Assembly: GCA_019637815.1 (NCBI GenBank)
Contig: JAHBUZ010000013.1
Span: 1 to 64,000 of the forward strand
From: Chloroflexota bacterium
GTDB taxonomy: Bacteria > Chloroflexota > Limnocylindria > Limnocylindrales > CSP1-4
Reading direction: 5' to 3'
Length of the DNA: 64,000 bases
Below, piece after piece: positions 11,700 through 21,400 of this stretch. Position 1 is the stretch's first letter. Every line of letters begins with the position of its first letter. The translations under genes and the position numbers were made by a program. Below the pieces are notes generated by a model that saw only the letters and a program-made list of their open reading frames with translations, searched no databases and was not told the origin of the DNA.

Positions 11700-12887
11700 T
11701 CACAGGCACTCGGCGAGGACCGTCCGGAGGTCGTCCTGGTCGAGTGGCACCGGGTTGGTGGACATGGAGCTGGTGCTGAGGTTCTCGAGCACGCGCGGGA
11801 TGTCATCGGCGCGGAGCCCCAGCGCGTCGAGCCGTGGCACCTCCAGACGTTCCGTCCAGGCGCCCAGGAGCTCGATCAGCGCGGCACACGCATCGTGGTC
11901 AGCGACGTCGGGACCCAGTCCACCGAGCACCCGCCCGGCGCGTGCGTAACGGTGGGTGACCGGCAGGTCGTGCTGCATGGCACGGTCGAGGTTGCGCCGC
12001 GTGACGGCGACCAGAAGCGCACCACAAGCGGCGCCATGGGCGATCGGGAGCAGTGAGCCGATGGGCGCCGCGAGCGCGTGCACCGCACCCAGTCCGGCAT
12101 TGGCGAGGCAGATGCCGGAGAGCAGCGCCGCGTAGGCCATCCGCGTCCGAGCCACCGAGGCACCGGGTCCGGCTGGATCCGCATGCCATGACAGCAGGCC
12201 CTCCCGGACGGCGGCCAGCCCGTCGAGCGCGAGGGCATCCGTGACGGGGTTCGCCCGCGCCGAGGTGAAGGCCTCCAGCAGCTGGGTGAGCGCATCGAGC
12301 CCGTTGGCGGCGATGAGCGGGCGTGGACAGTCAGCGAGCAGGTCCGGGTCCACGATCGCGTGGACCGCGATGAGCCGCTCGTCGCGGAAGGACCGCTTGT
12401 AGCCGGTCTCCCCGTGGACCGTCACGACCGCGTTGCGCGTCGCCTCGCTGCCGGTCCCGGCGGTCGTGGGCACTGCGACCCAGGGGAGCGCAGGGCCTGG
12501 GTACGGGAGGCCCCGGCCGACGCCCTCGAGGTGATCCATGACGTCGGTCCCGGTGGGTGCGAGACCAGCCACGGCCTTGGCCGTGTCGAGCACGCTGCCA
12601 CCGCCGATGCCGAGCACGATGTCGACATCGAGCCGACGCGCGGCTGTCGTCAGGCCATCGATGGTCTCGGGCCCTGGCTCGGCGGATGTGCGGACGTGAC
12701 CCACGACCTCGACACCGACCGCAGCGAGGTCACTGGGCAGGGACGCCAGTGGCAGGCCGTCCCATGATCGCTGGCCCGTGACCAGGAGGCACCGGCGACC
12801 GTGCCGAGCCACCGTGGCCGGGACCTCGGCGACCGTGCCTGGACCGAAGGTGATACCCGGGAGGCGGGTGAGGGTGAACCGATCCAC
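11700..12887 (-). CDS. Iron-containing alcohol dehydrogenase / maleylacetate reductase-like
   Basis: A 395-residue NAD(P)-dependent enzyme of the group III (iron) dehydrogenases. The N-terminal half has the nucleotide-binding GIGGGSVLDTAKA motif and the AVPTTAGTGSEATRNAV segment. The C-terminal half provides metal ligands, including His in LGAVHALAAPIG and in IAHGAACG. GTG 12887 gives the compact family start VDRFTLTRLPGITFGPGTV and sits two bases after the stop of the monooxygenase gene, so the two are co-transcribed. The pairing with a small monooxygenase could suggest aromatic-ring degradation (maleylacetate reductase), but the substrate is inference. Confidence 0.85.
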   Translation of the reverse strand: MDRFTLTRLPGITFGPGTVAEVPATVARHGRRCLLVTGQRSWDGLPLASLPSDLAAVGVEVVGHVRTSAEPGPETIDGLTTAARRLDVDIVLGIGGGSVLDTAKAVAGLAPTGTDVMDHLEGVGRGLPYPGPALPWVAVPTTAGTGSEATRNAVVTVHGETGYKRSFRDERLIAVHAIVDPDLLADCPRPLIAANGLDALTQLLEAFTSARANPVTDALALDGLAAVREGLLSWHADPAGPGASVARTRMAYAALLSGICLANAGLGAVHALAAPIGSLLPIAHGAACGALLVAVTRRNLDRAMQHDLPVTHRYARAGRVLGGLGPDVADHDACAALIELLGAWTERLEVPRLDALGLRADDIPRVLENLSTSSMSTNPVPLDQDDLRTVLAECL

Positions 12888-12889
12888 GG

Positions 12890-13186
12890 TCAGATCTCCG
12901 GGAGGACCACCTCGTACGCATCGGCGTGGCGCGGTTCCACGAGCCACTCACCGGCGCGTGCCACCCACGCCTGGTAGTGGGGCGTCTCGCGATGGGCGGC
13001 CGCGGCTTCGTCGGTGGCGTACCACTCGTAGAGCACGAAGCGCGTCGGGTCGTCCATCGAACGCAGCACATCGAAGCGCACGTTGCCGGGCTCCCGGATG
13101 GAGCCCTCGTGATTCCGGCGCGTCATGTCGAGGAACTCCTCGAGATGCTCGGGCTTCACATGGATGTGGACGATGCGGACCGCCAT
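12890..13186 (-). CDS. Antibiotic biosynthesis monooxygenase (ABM) domain protein, putative quinol monooxygenase
   Basis: A 98-residue single-domain dimeric alpha-beta barrel protein. The family pattern is plain: VRIVHIHVKPEHLEEFL, then RNHEGSIREPGNVRFDVLRS, then FVLYEWYATDEAAAAHRETPHY. Members are cofactor-free monooxygenases or related small enzymes acting on quinols and polyketides. ATG 13186 has GGGAGG six bases upstream. It is the first gene of a two-gene operon with the iron alcohol dehydrogenase. Confidence 0.88.
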   Translation of the reverse strand: MAVRIVHIHVKPEHLEEFLDMTRRNHEGSIREPGNVRFDVLRSMDDPTRFVLYEWYATDEAAAAHRETPHYQAWVARAGEWLVEPRHADAYEVVLPEI

Positions 13187-13278
13187 CGGTTCCCTCCCCG
13201 GCATGCGTCCCTTCGCCGGGACGCGACAAGGCCCGGGAGCGACGTGGTCGTCACCCCCGGGCCCATGATGCACCCGTG

Positions 13279-13869
13279 TCAGGGAGCGGGCGAGCCCTCG
13301 GGCATCTCGCTCGGCATCGCGGACGGCAGCGGACCCGGCTCGGTGCCCTCCGCGGTCCCGGTGAACGTCTGGATCATGCCCAGCACGAAGTGGGGCGGTC
13401 CGCCCGGGATGGTGCTGGGGTCCGCGTCCTCGGCCGGCATCTCCGTCATGCCCTGGGGGATGAAGCAAAGCGCGATGTACTCGCCCTCGCTGGGGATCAC
13501 GAGGGTGCCCTCCGCGATCTCACCGGGCCCCGCGAACAGGGGCCTCCCGCCGACGAGGGTGACGTACTGGAACGCCTCCTCGTCGGAGAGCTGGAGGAGC
13601 TCCTCCCATGACTGGGTCACGCCGTCGTTCTTGCGAGCCACGATCAGCTCGTGAAGCTCCTCGCCCTGGTTGTCGAGCGACAGGCTCGTGCCCGCCGGGA
13701 CCGTGGTCGGCAGCCCGCCGAAGAAGTACTCCCCACCGATGACCGTGATCGCCGGTCCTGCCGGTGGTGTGTCGGATGGGCTGGCGTCCTGGGCGAGGCC
13801 AGGCACGCTGGTCGCCGCGACGATGAGCGCCGTCGACACGATCGACAGCAGGGAGCGACGGGTTCGCAC
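13279..13869 (-). CDS. Secreted cupredoxin-like protein
   Basis: A 196-residue exported protein. The signal peptide runs through about residue 26, ending ...VPGLAQDA. The mature part has a cupredoxin-like course: VPAGTSLSLDNQG, then a histidine in ELHELIV, a cysteine in ALCFIPQG, and a His/Met pair in PPHFVLGM, which could be type 1 copper ligands. The C-terminus is a short Pro/Ser/Glu-rich tail. GTG 13869 has CAGGAG six bases upstream, and TAGCAT (13917-13912 on the minus strand) is a plausible -10 box. Role unknown; copper-based electron transfer is the family expectation. Confidence 0.65.
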   Translation of the reverse strand: MRTRRSLLSIVSTALIVAATSVPGLAQDASPSDTPPAGPAITVIGGEYFFGGLPTTVPAGTSLSLDNQGEELHELIVARKNDGVTQSWEELLQLSDEEAFQYVTLVGGRPLFAGPGEIAEGTLVIPSEGEYIALCFIPQGMTEMPAEDADPSTIPGGPPHFVLGMIQTFTGTAEGTEPGPLPSAMPSEMPEGSPAP

Positions 13870-14003
13870 GGATGTCTCCTGTGAGCGGACCGTCCATGGC
13901 CCGGGGTCCGCATGCTAGCGTCCCGTCCTCGCCCCTCCAAGTGACGATCCGGTGACGCGGATCTACGACGGATGTCCTGTCCGGGAGGGCAGGGCGCCCC
14001 TGG

Positions 14004-15404
14004 TCAGACGAGGTGGTCGCGGGCGACCGCGCGCCGGAGGAACCGCCCGTGGCCCTTCGTGCCCACGTAGGCGTTCCCCTCGATGATGACCGCGCCCCGT
14101 GACAGCACGGTCTCGGTCGCCCCGGTCACCTCGCGACCCTCATAGCACGAGTAGTCGACGTCCATGTGGTGGGTCGTCGCAGAGATGGTGTGCCGCTTCG
14201 TCGGGTCGTAGATGACGATGTCCGCGTCGGCGCCTGCGGCGATGACCCCCTTGCGACCCGCGAGACCGAACATCCGGGCGGGTGCCGCGGAGCAGATCTC
14301 GACCCATCGCTCCTTCGAGATACGACCCGCGCGGACGCCGCCGTCGAACAGCAGGTCCACCCGATCCTCCACGCCCGGCAGGCCGTTGGGGATCTTCCGG
14401 AAGTCACCCTGGCCCAGCTGCTTCTGGTCGTGGAAGTCGAACGGGCAGTGGTCCGTGGCGACGACCTGGAGGTCGTCGTGGACGAGGCCCTTCCAGAGCT
14501 CCTCCTGGTGGTCCGCGGGGCGCAGTGGCGGCGAGCACACGAACTTGGCGCCCTCGAAGCCGTTGCCCATGTCATCGATGGACAGGAACAGGTACTGGGG
14601 ACAGGTCTCCGCGTAGGCGGGCGTGCCCCGGTCACGCGCTTCTCGCAGCGCGTCCAGCGCCTCGCGGGCGGACAGGTGGACGATGTAGACCGGCACGCCG
14701 GCCGCCTCCGCCAGGCGGATCACCCGGTTGGTCGCCTCACCCTCGAAGATGGGGTAGCGCACGACGCCGTGGTAGTAGGGATCGGTCTCGCCCGCTGCCA
14801 CGGCCTGTGCCGCCACCACGTCGATGGCCATGCCGTTCTCGGCGTGCATCAGGATCGTGCCGCCGTTGCGGGCCGTCTGCTGCATCGCCCGGAAGATGGC
14901 GCCGTCATCCGAATAGAAGACGCCGGGGTACGCCGTGAACAGCTTGAAGTCCGTGACGCCCTCGTCCACCAGGCTATCCATCTCGGCGAGTGTGGAATCG
15001 TTCACATCGCTCATGATCATGTGGAAGCCATAGTCGATGGCGCACTGGCCCTCGGCCTTGGCATGCCACGCGTCGAGGCCCTCGCGGAGCGACGCGCCCC
15101 GTGACTGCACCGCGAAGTCGATGATGGTCGTGGTCCCACCGAACGCCGCTGCGCGCGTGCCGGTCTCGAAGGTGTCCTTGGCGAACGTGCCGCCGAATGG
15201 CAGCTCCATGTGGGTGTGGACATCGATGCCACCCGGGATCACATAGCGGTCGGTCGCGTCGATGACCCGGTCGACGCCCGCGGCCAGCGGTGACCCGCCG
15301 AGCCCGCTGCCGACCGCGGCGATCGTCTCACCATCCACCAGGACATCCGCGGCCTGCGAGCCGCCAGCGTTCACGACGGTGCCATTCACGATGAGGGTGC
15401 GCAT
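14004..15404 (-). CDS. Dihydropyrimidinase / D-hydantoinase
   Basis: A 466-residue amidohydrolase that opens the ring of dihydrouracil or dihydrothymine, the second step of reductive pyrimidine catabolism. Dinuclear metal ligands are visible: HTH in DVHTHMELPF, the carboxylated lysine in VTDFKLFTAYP, His in LMHAENG, His in YIVHLSARE, and Asp in VATDHCPFD. Length is standard. ATG 15404 has AGGGAGG eight bases upstream; the frame is open beyond it but not coding-like. Its partners, an LLM oxidoreductase and a nitrilase-family amidohydrolase, lie on the same strand at 46278-48150, on the other side of the CIS island. Confidence 0.92.
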   Translation of the reverse strand: MRTLIVNGTVVNAGGSQAADVLVDGETIAAVGSGLGGSPLAAGVDRVIDATDRYVIPGGIDVHTHMELPFGGTFAKDTFETGTRAAAFGGTTTIIDFAVQSRGASLREGLDAWHAKAEGQCAIDYGFHMIMSDVNDSTLAEMDSLVDEGVTDFKLFTAYPGVFYSDDGAIFRAMQQTARNGGTILMHAENGMAIDVVAAQAVAAGETDPYYHGVVRYPIFEGEATNRVIRLAEAAGVPVYIVHLSAREALDALREARDRGTPAYAETCPQYLFLSIDDMGNGFEGAKFVCSPPLRPADHQEELWKGLVHDDLQVVATDHCPFDFHDQKQLGQGDFRKIPNGLPGVEDRVDLLFDGGVRAGRISKERWVEICSAAPARMFGLAGRKGVIAAGADADIVIYDPTKRHTISATTHHMDVDYSCYEGREVTGATETVLSRGAVIIEGNAYVGTKGHGRFLRRAVARDHLV

Positions 15405-15602
15405 CGATGCCTCCCTGGGGCGGTGGTCCGTCCACCTGCCGGTCCGGACGGCCATCCTACCGCCGCCATCGATCCCCTGGTCGGGCGATCCGGACCGAAG
15501 GGGACGCCGTGTCGCCGGAGTGACCGGGATGGTGGCCCGATCGGTCGGTGTCGACCCATCGGGGTGGCCGGGCTGGGCGGGCGGTGTACCGTAGCGCGAG
15601 CC

Positions 15603-15638
15603 ATGCCGTGCTCCCGCGCTCCCCGGCGGATGCCGTGA
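15603..15638 (+). other. Possible 11-codon upstream ORF coupled to the M4 protease
   Basis: ATG 15603 opens an 11-residue frame (MPCSRAPRRMP) whose TGA overlaps the protease start codon as GTGA. TACCGT lies ten bases before this ATG. It could be a leaderless leader peptide that feeds ribosomes to the protease start, or chance. Confidence 0.3.
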
Positions 15639-18277
15639 CCGGTCACCTCCGAACGGCCCTCCTGGTCGGTGTGATCGTGGTGGCCTGCGGATCGCTCGAC
15701 GTCGGCGTGGCCGGCGCCGGCAGGGCGAGCCCCGACGCCGTGATCGATGACACCCGCATCGCGCTCGCCTCGCTCCCGGAGGCGGATCGTCGCCTGGTGC
15801 GCGAACGGCTTCCGGCCGGGACACGCGTCGCTGTCCACGCCGCGACCGGCCGCGTCCGGCTCCTGGGCGTGGACCAGGGTGCGCCGTTGCTGCGCGGGGA
15901 CCGGGTCGCGGGCCCGACGCCGGGTCGTCGAGCGAGCGCGTCGACCGTCGCCCGGGCCTTCCTCGATCGCACCGGTCGCCTGTTCGGCGAGCGCCAGCCG
16001 CGCCGTGACCTCGAGGTGACCTCCAGCCGGCGTCGTGCGAGCGGCAGCAGCGTGCGGCTCCAGCAGCGGCGACGAGGCATCGAGGTGCTGGGCGCCCAGC
16101 TCGCCGTGCGCCTCGACGATGACGGCTCGGTGCTGGCGGCGGCCGGCGAGCTGCTCCCGGACACCACCGAGGTGACGACGACCCCACGCATCGGCGTCGC
16201 GCGCGCCCGTCGGACGGCGGCCGCCTGGGTCGCACGCAGCGCCGGGGTCTCGACCGCATGGGTCACCGCCCGCAGCGAGGGTCTGACCATCGTCGACCCG
16301 GGTATCGTAGGTGGCCTCGAGCTGACCGGGCCTCGCCTGGCGTGGTCCATCGACGCACGCGCCGGACGGACGGCGATCGACGAGCCCGTCCACGACCAGG
16401 TGCTCGTGGATGCACGCACCGGGAGCGTCCTGGGCACCCTGCCGAGGGTGGCCGCCGGGCTCCAACGACGCGTCTGCGACGCCCGGAGCCAGCGCAAGGA
16501 CGACTTCCGATGTCGCGGCGGATATGCCCGTCGGGAGGGGCAGGCGGCGACGGGCGTCGCCCAGGTCGATGCCGCCTACCGCCTGATGGGCGCCGTGGAC
16601 ACCTACTACCGCTCGCGCTTCGGGCGTGATGGCCTCGATGACCGGGGGGCGCCCATGGTGGCGACGGTGCGCTATTGCAGCCGGACGCTGTGCCCCTACG
16701 GCAACGCATTCTGGGAGTGGGGCCCCCAGCAGGCGGCGTTCGGCAACGGCTGGGCCTCGGCCGATGACATCGTGGGCCACGAGTTCACCCACGGGGTCCT
16801 CGATCACGAAGCGCGCCTGTTCTACACGTTCCAGTCGGGTGCCCTCAACGAGGGTCTCGCGGACATCTTCGGCGAGCTCATCGACCTGTCCTACAGCGGT
16901 GGCTCCGATGGTGCCTCGAAGCGCTGGCTCATGGGCGAGGACCTGCCGGGCGGTGCGGTGCGCGATCTGCGACGTCCTGGCCGCTTCGGCAACCCCGACC
17001 GGGTGGGCAGCCCGCGCTACGCCACGGGTGGCTACGACCATGGCGGCGTCCACATCAACAGCGCCATCGTCGCCAAGACCGCGGTGCTCATCGCGGATGG
17101 CGGCACGTTCAACGGCGTCCGCGTGCGTGGGCTGGGCCTCACGAAGATGGCGCGCATCCACTACGAGGTGATGACGAACCTGCTCACGTCGGCCTCCGAC
17201 TTCCAGGACATGGCGAGCGCCCTCGTCCAGGGCTGTCTGGACCTGGTGCCGTCCACGAGCATCACGCACGGGGACTGTGCCTCGGTCAGCGCGGCGGTCC
17301 GGGCGACCGAGCTCGCCAGGCGTCCCCGGTCGGGCGGCCCCAGGCAGGCATCGGTGTGTCCCGCCGGGACCTACGTCCGGACCATCCGCGCCTGGGACTT
17401 CGAGGATGTCCCGGCGACCCGGGCCGACTGGGGTTCGCGAGTGCTCCACGGGACGCGGAACCCGTGGTACTACCCCCAGAATCCCAACGGCGACCCCGAC
17501 TGGGACGGCACCTGGGCGTCGTCCGGCTCGCGCAACCTGTTCGCCGACGACCTCTCGGTGGCGACCGACGCGGTCATGACGCTCCGCACGCCGGTCCTGC
17601 TGCCGGCGGGTGCACGGCTGCGCTTCGAGCATGGGTTCGAGTTCGACGCGGACAGCCGGCATCGGTATGACGGTGGCGTCGTGGAGATCAGCGTGGACGG
17701 CGGCGCGTGGACCGATGCGCGGACCCGGTTCCGGCAGGGCCGTTACAACGGCACGCTCCGGAAGGGCTCAGGCAACCGATTGGGTGGTCGGCGGGCCTTC
17801 ACGGCTCGCTCGCGTGGCTGGGGTGCCTCGCGCCTCGACCTGGGTGACCTCGCGGGTCACGAGGTGCGCATCCGGTTCCGGGTCGTCTCGGACCGTTCGT
17901 CGGGTGACCTCGGCTGGTACATCGATGACGTGCGGCTGTACCGGTGCGTCACGGACACCCAGGTACCGACCGTCCGTCTGGACATCGATGATGGCGCGGA
18001 GTCCACGGATCGTCCGCTCGTATCGCTCGCGCTCGAGGCCACCGATGCGGACGCCGGTGTGTCCCGGCTGCGCATCTCGAACGCACCGACGACGAAGGAC
18101 GGCCTGCTGTCGAAGGCGATCACGATGCCCTTCCGCTCCCGGGTCGTGGAGTGGTCCCTCGTCGACCCGACGTACGGCGGCACGGACCAGCGGGGGACGC
18201 GCACGGTCTACGTCCAGGTACGCGATCGCGCCGGGAACTGGTCGAAGGTCGCCAGGGACACCATCGTCCTCGACTGA
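15635..18277 (+). CDS. Secreted thermolysin-family (M4) metalloprotease with C-terminal jelly-roll domain
   Basis: An 880-residue exported zinc protease. A short signal peptide (ALLVGVIVVACGSLDVG) is followed by a FTP/PepSY-type propeptide to about residue 300. The catalytic domain has His382-Glu-x-x-His386 in GHEFTHGV and the third zinc ligand Glu406 in NEGLADIFGE, with correct spacing; DHGGVHINSAI supplies the C-terminal active-site histidine. After about residue 575 comes a MAM or immune-inhibitor-A-like beta domain (DFEDVPATRADWG through LGWYIDDVRLY) and a final Ig-like stretch. GTG 15635 is preferred because the upstream codons look non-coding. Between the dihydropyrimidinase and the CIS regulator, so it may be island cargo or flank. 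Confidence 0.88.
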   Translation: MTGHLRTALLVGVIVVACGSLDVGVAGAGRASPDAVIDDTRIALASLPEADRRLVRERLPAGTRVAVHAATGRVRLLGVDQGAPLLRGDRVAGPTPGRRASASTVARAFLDRTGRLFGERQPRRDLEVTSSRRRASGSSVRLQQRRRGIEVLGAQLAVRLDDDGSVLAAAGELLPDTTEVTTTPRIGVARARRTAAAWVARSAGVSTAWVTARSEGLTIVDPGIVGGLELTGPRLAWSIDARAGRTAIDEPVHDQVLVDARTGSVLGTLPRVAAGLQRRVCDARSQRKDDFRCRGGYARREGQAATGVAQVDAAYRLMGAVDTYYRSRFGRDGLDDRGAPMVATVRYCSRTLCPYGNAFWEWGPQQAAFGNGWASADDIVGHEFTHGVLDHEARLFYTFQSGALNEGLADIFGELIDLSYSGGSDGASKRWLMGEDLPGGAVRDLRRPGRFGNPDRVGSPRYATGGYDHGGVHINSAIVAKTAVLIADGGTFNGVRVRGLGLTKMARIHYEVMTNLLTSASDFQDMASALVQGCLDLVPSTSITHGDCASVSAAVRATELARRPRSGGPRQASVCPAGTYVRTIRAWDFEDVPATRADWGSRVLHGTRNPWYYPQNPNGDPDWDGTWASSGSRNLFADDLSVATDAVMTLRTPVLLPAGARLRFEHGFEFDADSRHRYDGGVVEISVDGGAWTDARTRFRQGRYNGTLRKGSGNRLGGRRAFTARSRGWGASRLDLGDLAGHEVRIRFRVVSDRSSGDLGWYIDDVRLYRCVTDTQVPTVRLDIDDGAESTDRPLVSLALEATDADAGVSRLRISNAPTTKDGLLSKAITMPFRSRVVEWSLVDPTYGGTDQRGTRTVYVQVRDRAGNWSKVARDTIVLD

Positions 18278-18340
18278 CCGGGCACGGGTCGTTGGGCCCG
18301 GCGCCCGGGGGCCGTCTCCATGGGTCGTGGGTGACAAGGT

Positions 18341-18375
18341 CGCTGTCCGCCTATCCGTGACGATCTCGCTGTCCG
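18341..18375 (+). promoter_or_regulatory. Direct repeat upstream of the SARP/BTAD regulator
   Basis: The nonamer CGCTGTCCG occurs at 18341-18349 and again at 18367-18375, 26 bases apart, in the 172-base gap before the regulator. GCCGACT (18383-18389), the core of the 11-base repeats at 40362, also occurs here. Possible autoregulatory site. Confidence 0.35.
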
Positions 18376-18449
18376 ACACACGGCCGACTCGGGACTGGAC
18401 GTGTCCGCGGTCGGCGACTAGCATCGGACGTCCGCGCGCTCGGCCTGCC

Positions 18450-21400
18450 ATGGACCATGTGCGCGACGCCTGGGAACTCGTGGGCATGGATCACCGGTCG
18501 TCGGCCACATCCACCACACGCGGGGCATCCGATGCCAGCGGCGCTGCGGGGCGCCTGCGCAGTCCGGCCGTGCCCCGCGGTCAGGCGCTGGGTCTCGCTC
18601 GCCTTGACCAGCTGCTCGCGGATGCCTGGGAGCACCGGCTGACCCTCATCGTGGCACCTGCCGGCTCGGGCAAGTCCACGCTGCTGGCGCGGTTCGTGGC
18701 CGATGCGCCCGGACCGGTGGCGTGGTACCGCGCCGATGCCTGGGATCGGGACCCGGTGCGCATGCTGCGACACCTCGAACGCGCGCTCCGGAGCGTGCTC
18801 CCGGACCTGTCGTCCGGCTGGGAGACGGTGGACGATGCCATCGAGGCGCTGGGACGGGTGCGCGCCGAACGTCTGCTGCTGGTCATCGACGATCTGCATG
18901 CGCTCGGTGCCACGACGGCCGAGCGGGACCTCGAGCGATTGCTCGACCGGGCACCGCCGGGCATCACCGTGGTCGCGGCGAGCCGTGCGTGGCCGGACAT
19001 GAACCTGCCTCGCTTCAAGGTGGCCGGTGAGCTGCTGGAGATCGGCGTGGACGACCTGCGGTTCCGGTCGTGGGAGGTGGAGCAGCTGTTCCGCGACCTC
19101 TACGGCCAGCCGCTGCCGCCGGAGGAGGTCGCCACGCTCACCCGGCGGACGGAGGGCTGGGCGGCGGGGCTCCAGCTGTTCCATCTCGCGACACGTGGCA
19201 AGTCACCTGCCGAGCGACGCCAGGTGCTGGAGCGGATGGCCCGTCCGGCCTCGCGCCTGACCGGCGACTACCTCTCCCGCAACGTCCTCGCGGAGCTGCC
19301 CGGCGAGCTGGGCGAGTTCCTGATGGGGACGTGCGTCCTCGGTCGGCTCTCGGGTCGGGTGTGTGACGAGCTCCTGGGGCGGACCGACAGCATCGGCGTC
19401 CTGCGTGACCTCGAGGCACGTTGCCTGTTCACGCTGCCGCTCGCGGAGCCGGACGCGTGGCGCTATCACGAGGTGTTCCGGCTGCATCTCCTGGGCATGC
19501 TCGTGGACTCCCTCGGTGAGGACGAGGTGCGTCGGCGTCATCGACACGCGGGCGAGCTGCTGGCCGGTGCCGGCGCCCTGCCGGAGGCGCTCGATGCGCT
19601 GTGTCGTGCCGAGGCGTGGGAGGCCGTCGCGGAGCTCCTCGGCCGCGACGGCTCGATGCTCGCCGGGAGCGTGTCGGCATGGACCGACGCGATCCCGCCA
19701 TCGATGCTCCGGGCCGACCCGTGGCTCATGCTCGCGCGGGCGCGTGCGTTCCGCGCCCAGGGTCGCTGGCGCGCCGCGGCGGACACGTATGCCGATGCCC
19801 AGGCGGTGTTCGGGGAGTCCGATGGGGCCTCCATCGCCGCCCAGGAGCGGGCACCGCTGGTGCCCTGGCTGGACCCTGACCCGCCGCGTATCACGCTCGA
19901 TGATCTCGGGACCTCGAGGTCCGCCTCGCTGGTGCTCCGCGCGGCGACCATCCGCTTCCCCGGATCCCTCGCGAACCGACCGTCGGCCGTCGAGCCACCC
20001 ATGGACCTGCTCGTCCAGGGCGTGGTGTGCCTGCTGGCGGGTGAGCCGACACCCGCCGCCGAACGATTCGAGCGTGTGCTCGCGACCGGCTCGGACGCGC
20101 TCGTGACGGCCGCCGCCAGCCTGGGTCGCGGCGTCGCGCGACTGCTCACGGGGGCGAGCGATGGTCTGCCGGACATCGAGCAGGCCGTGAGCGTCGCGGA
20201 GGACGCCCGGATCGAGTGGCTGGAGCGCCTGGCCAGGGCATGTCTCGCGCTCGGCGATGGCAACGCGGACGCGCGCATGATCGCCGATGCCGCCGCGGGG
20301 AGCTCCGACGCCTGGGGTGCCGCGATCGCCGGGGCCATCGATGGCTGGACGACCCATGACCAGGATGCCCGCCCGGAGCTGCTCGGTCGGGCCGCGACCG
20401 CGTTCCGGCGTCTGGGAGCGCCCGTGCTGGAAGCCTGGCTCCGCGCCGCGCAGGCGGCCGCGCTCGCCTCCCTGGACCACCCCGAATCGGAGCAGATCGC
20501 CCTCGGAGCAGATGCGCTCGCCCGGACCACGGGGGTGACCCCGGCCCGCGGACTGGCGCAGCTGGCGCTCGCACACGCCCGTGGGCGCGCCGATGACGAG
20601 CTGGGCGAGGCGGCGCTCACGGCGCTCCGGGAGTCCGGGTTGGGACGTCTCGCGGACACGCTCAGCGGCCGGCTGTCGACCGCGGTCGTCACGGTGGGGC
20701 ACACCGGTGGCGCCACGGGGCCTGGTGGCGCGGTCATGCCCGGGGTCCCGGCGCACGGCGACCGAGGTGCCACGCTCGAGGCGCGCTGCTTCGGTCCGCT
20801 CGAGCTCATCATCGATGGGCATCCCGTGGACCTGGGCGCGACACGCCCCCGTGTCCGGTCGCTCCTGCGGCTGCTCCTCTCGGCCCCCGGGGAGCCGTTC
20901 CATCACGAGGTCATCACCGAGACGTTCTGGCCGGATGCACCTCCCGAGGTGGGCGCCCGCAACCTCCACGCGGCCGTGGCCGCCCTGCGGCGGCTCGTGG
21001 AGCCGGGGGCGACCCGGGGCGGCTTCCGGCTCGTGGTCCGGGAGGGCTCGGCCTACCGGTTCGTCATCCCCGCCGATGCCCACGTGGACCTCGTGCGCTT
21101 CGACGCCGCGGTCGCGGGCGCGCGCGTGGCTCGGGCGACCGGTGACGAGGCGGCCGCCGAGCTGCATCTGCGCGAGGCCCTCGCCTGTCATCGGGGCGAG
21201 CTGCTCGCCGACGAGGGTCCCGCGACGTGGCTGGAGGAAGCACGGGAGCACCGACGCCAGCAGGCGGTCGCTGCCGCGGTGAGCATCGCCACGCGCAGCC
21301 TGGATCGGGGCGACCTGGACGATGCGGCGCAGGTCTGCGCCGACGGCTTGCGCATCGACCGCTACCACGACCCGCTGTGGCGCACCCTCATCGAGATCCG

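Noticed and set aside
14166..15104. Plus-strand frame of 312 codons
   Set aside because: Shadow of the dihydropyrimidinase gene.
19203..21368. Minus-strand frame of 721 codons
   Set aside because: Antisense shadow of the SARP/BTAD regulator, which has clear motifs on the plus strand.
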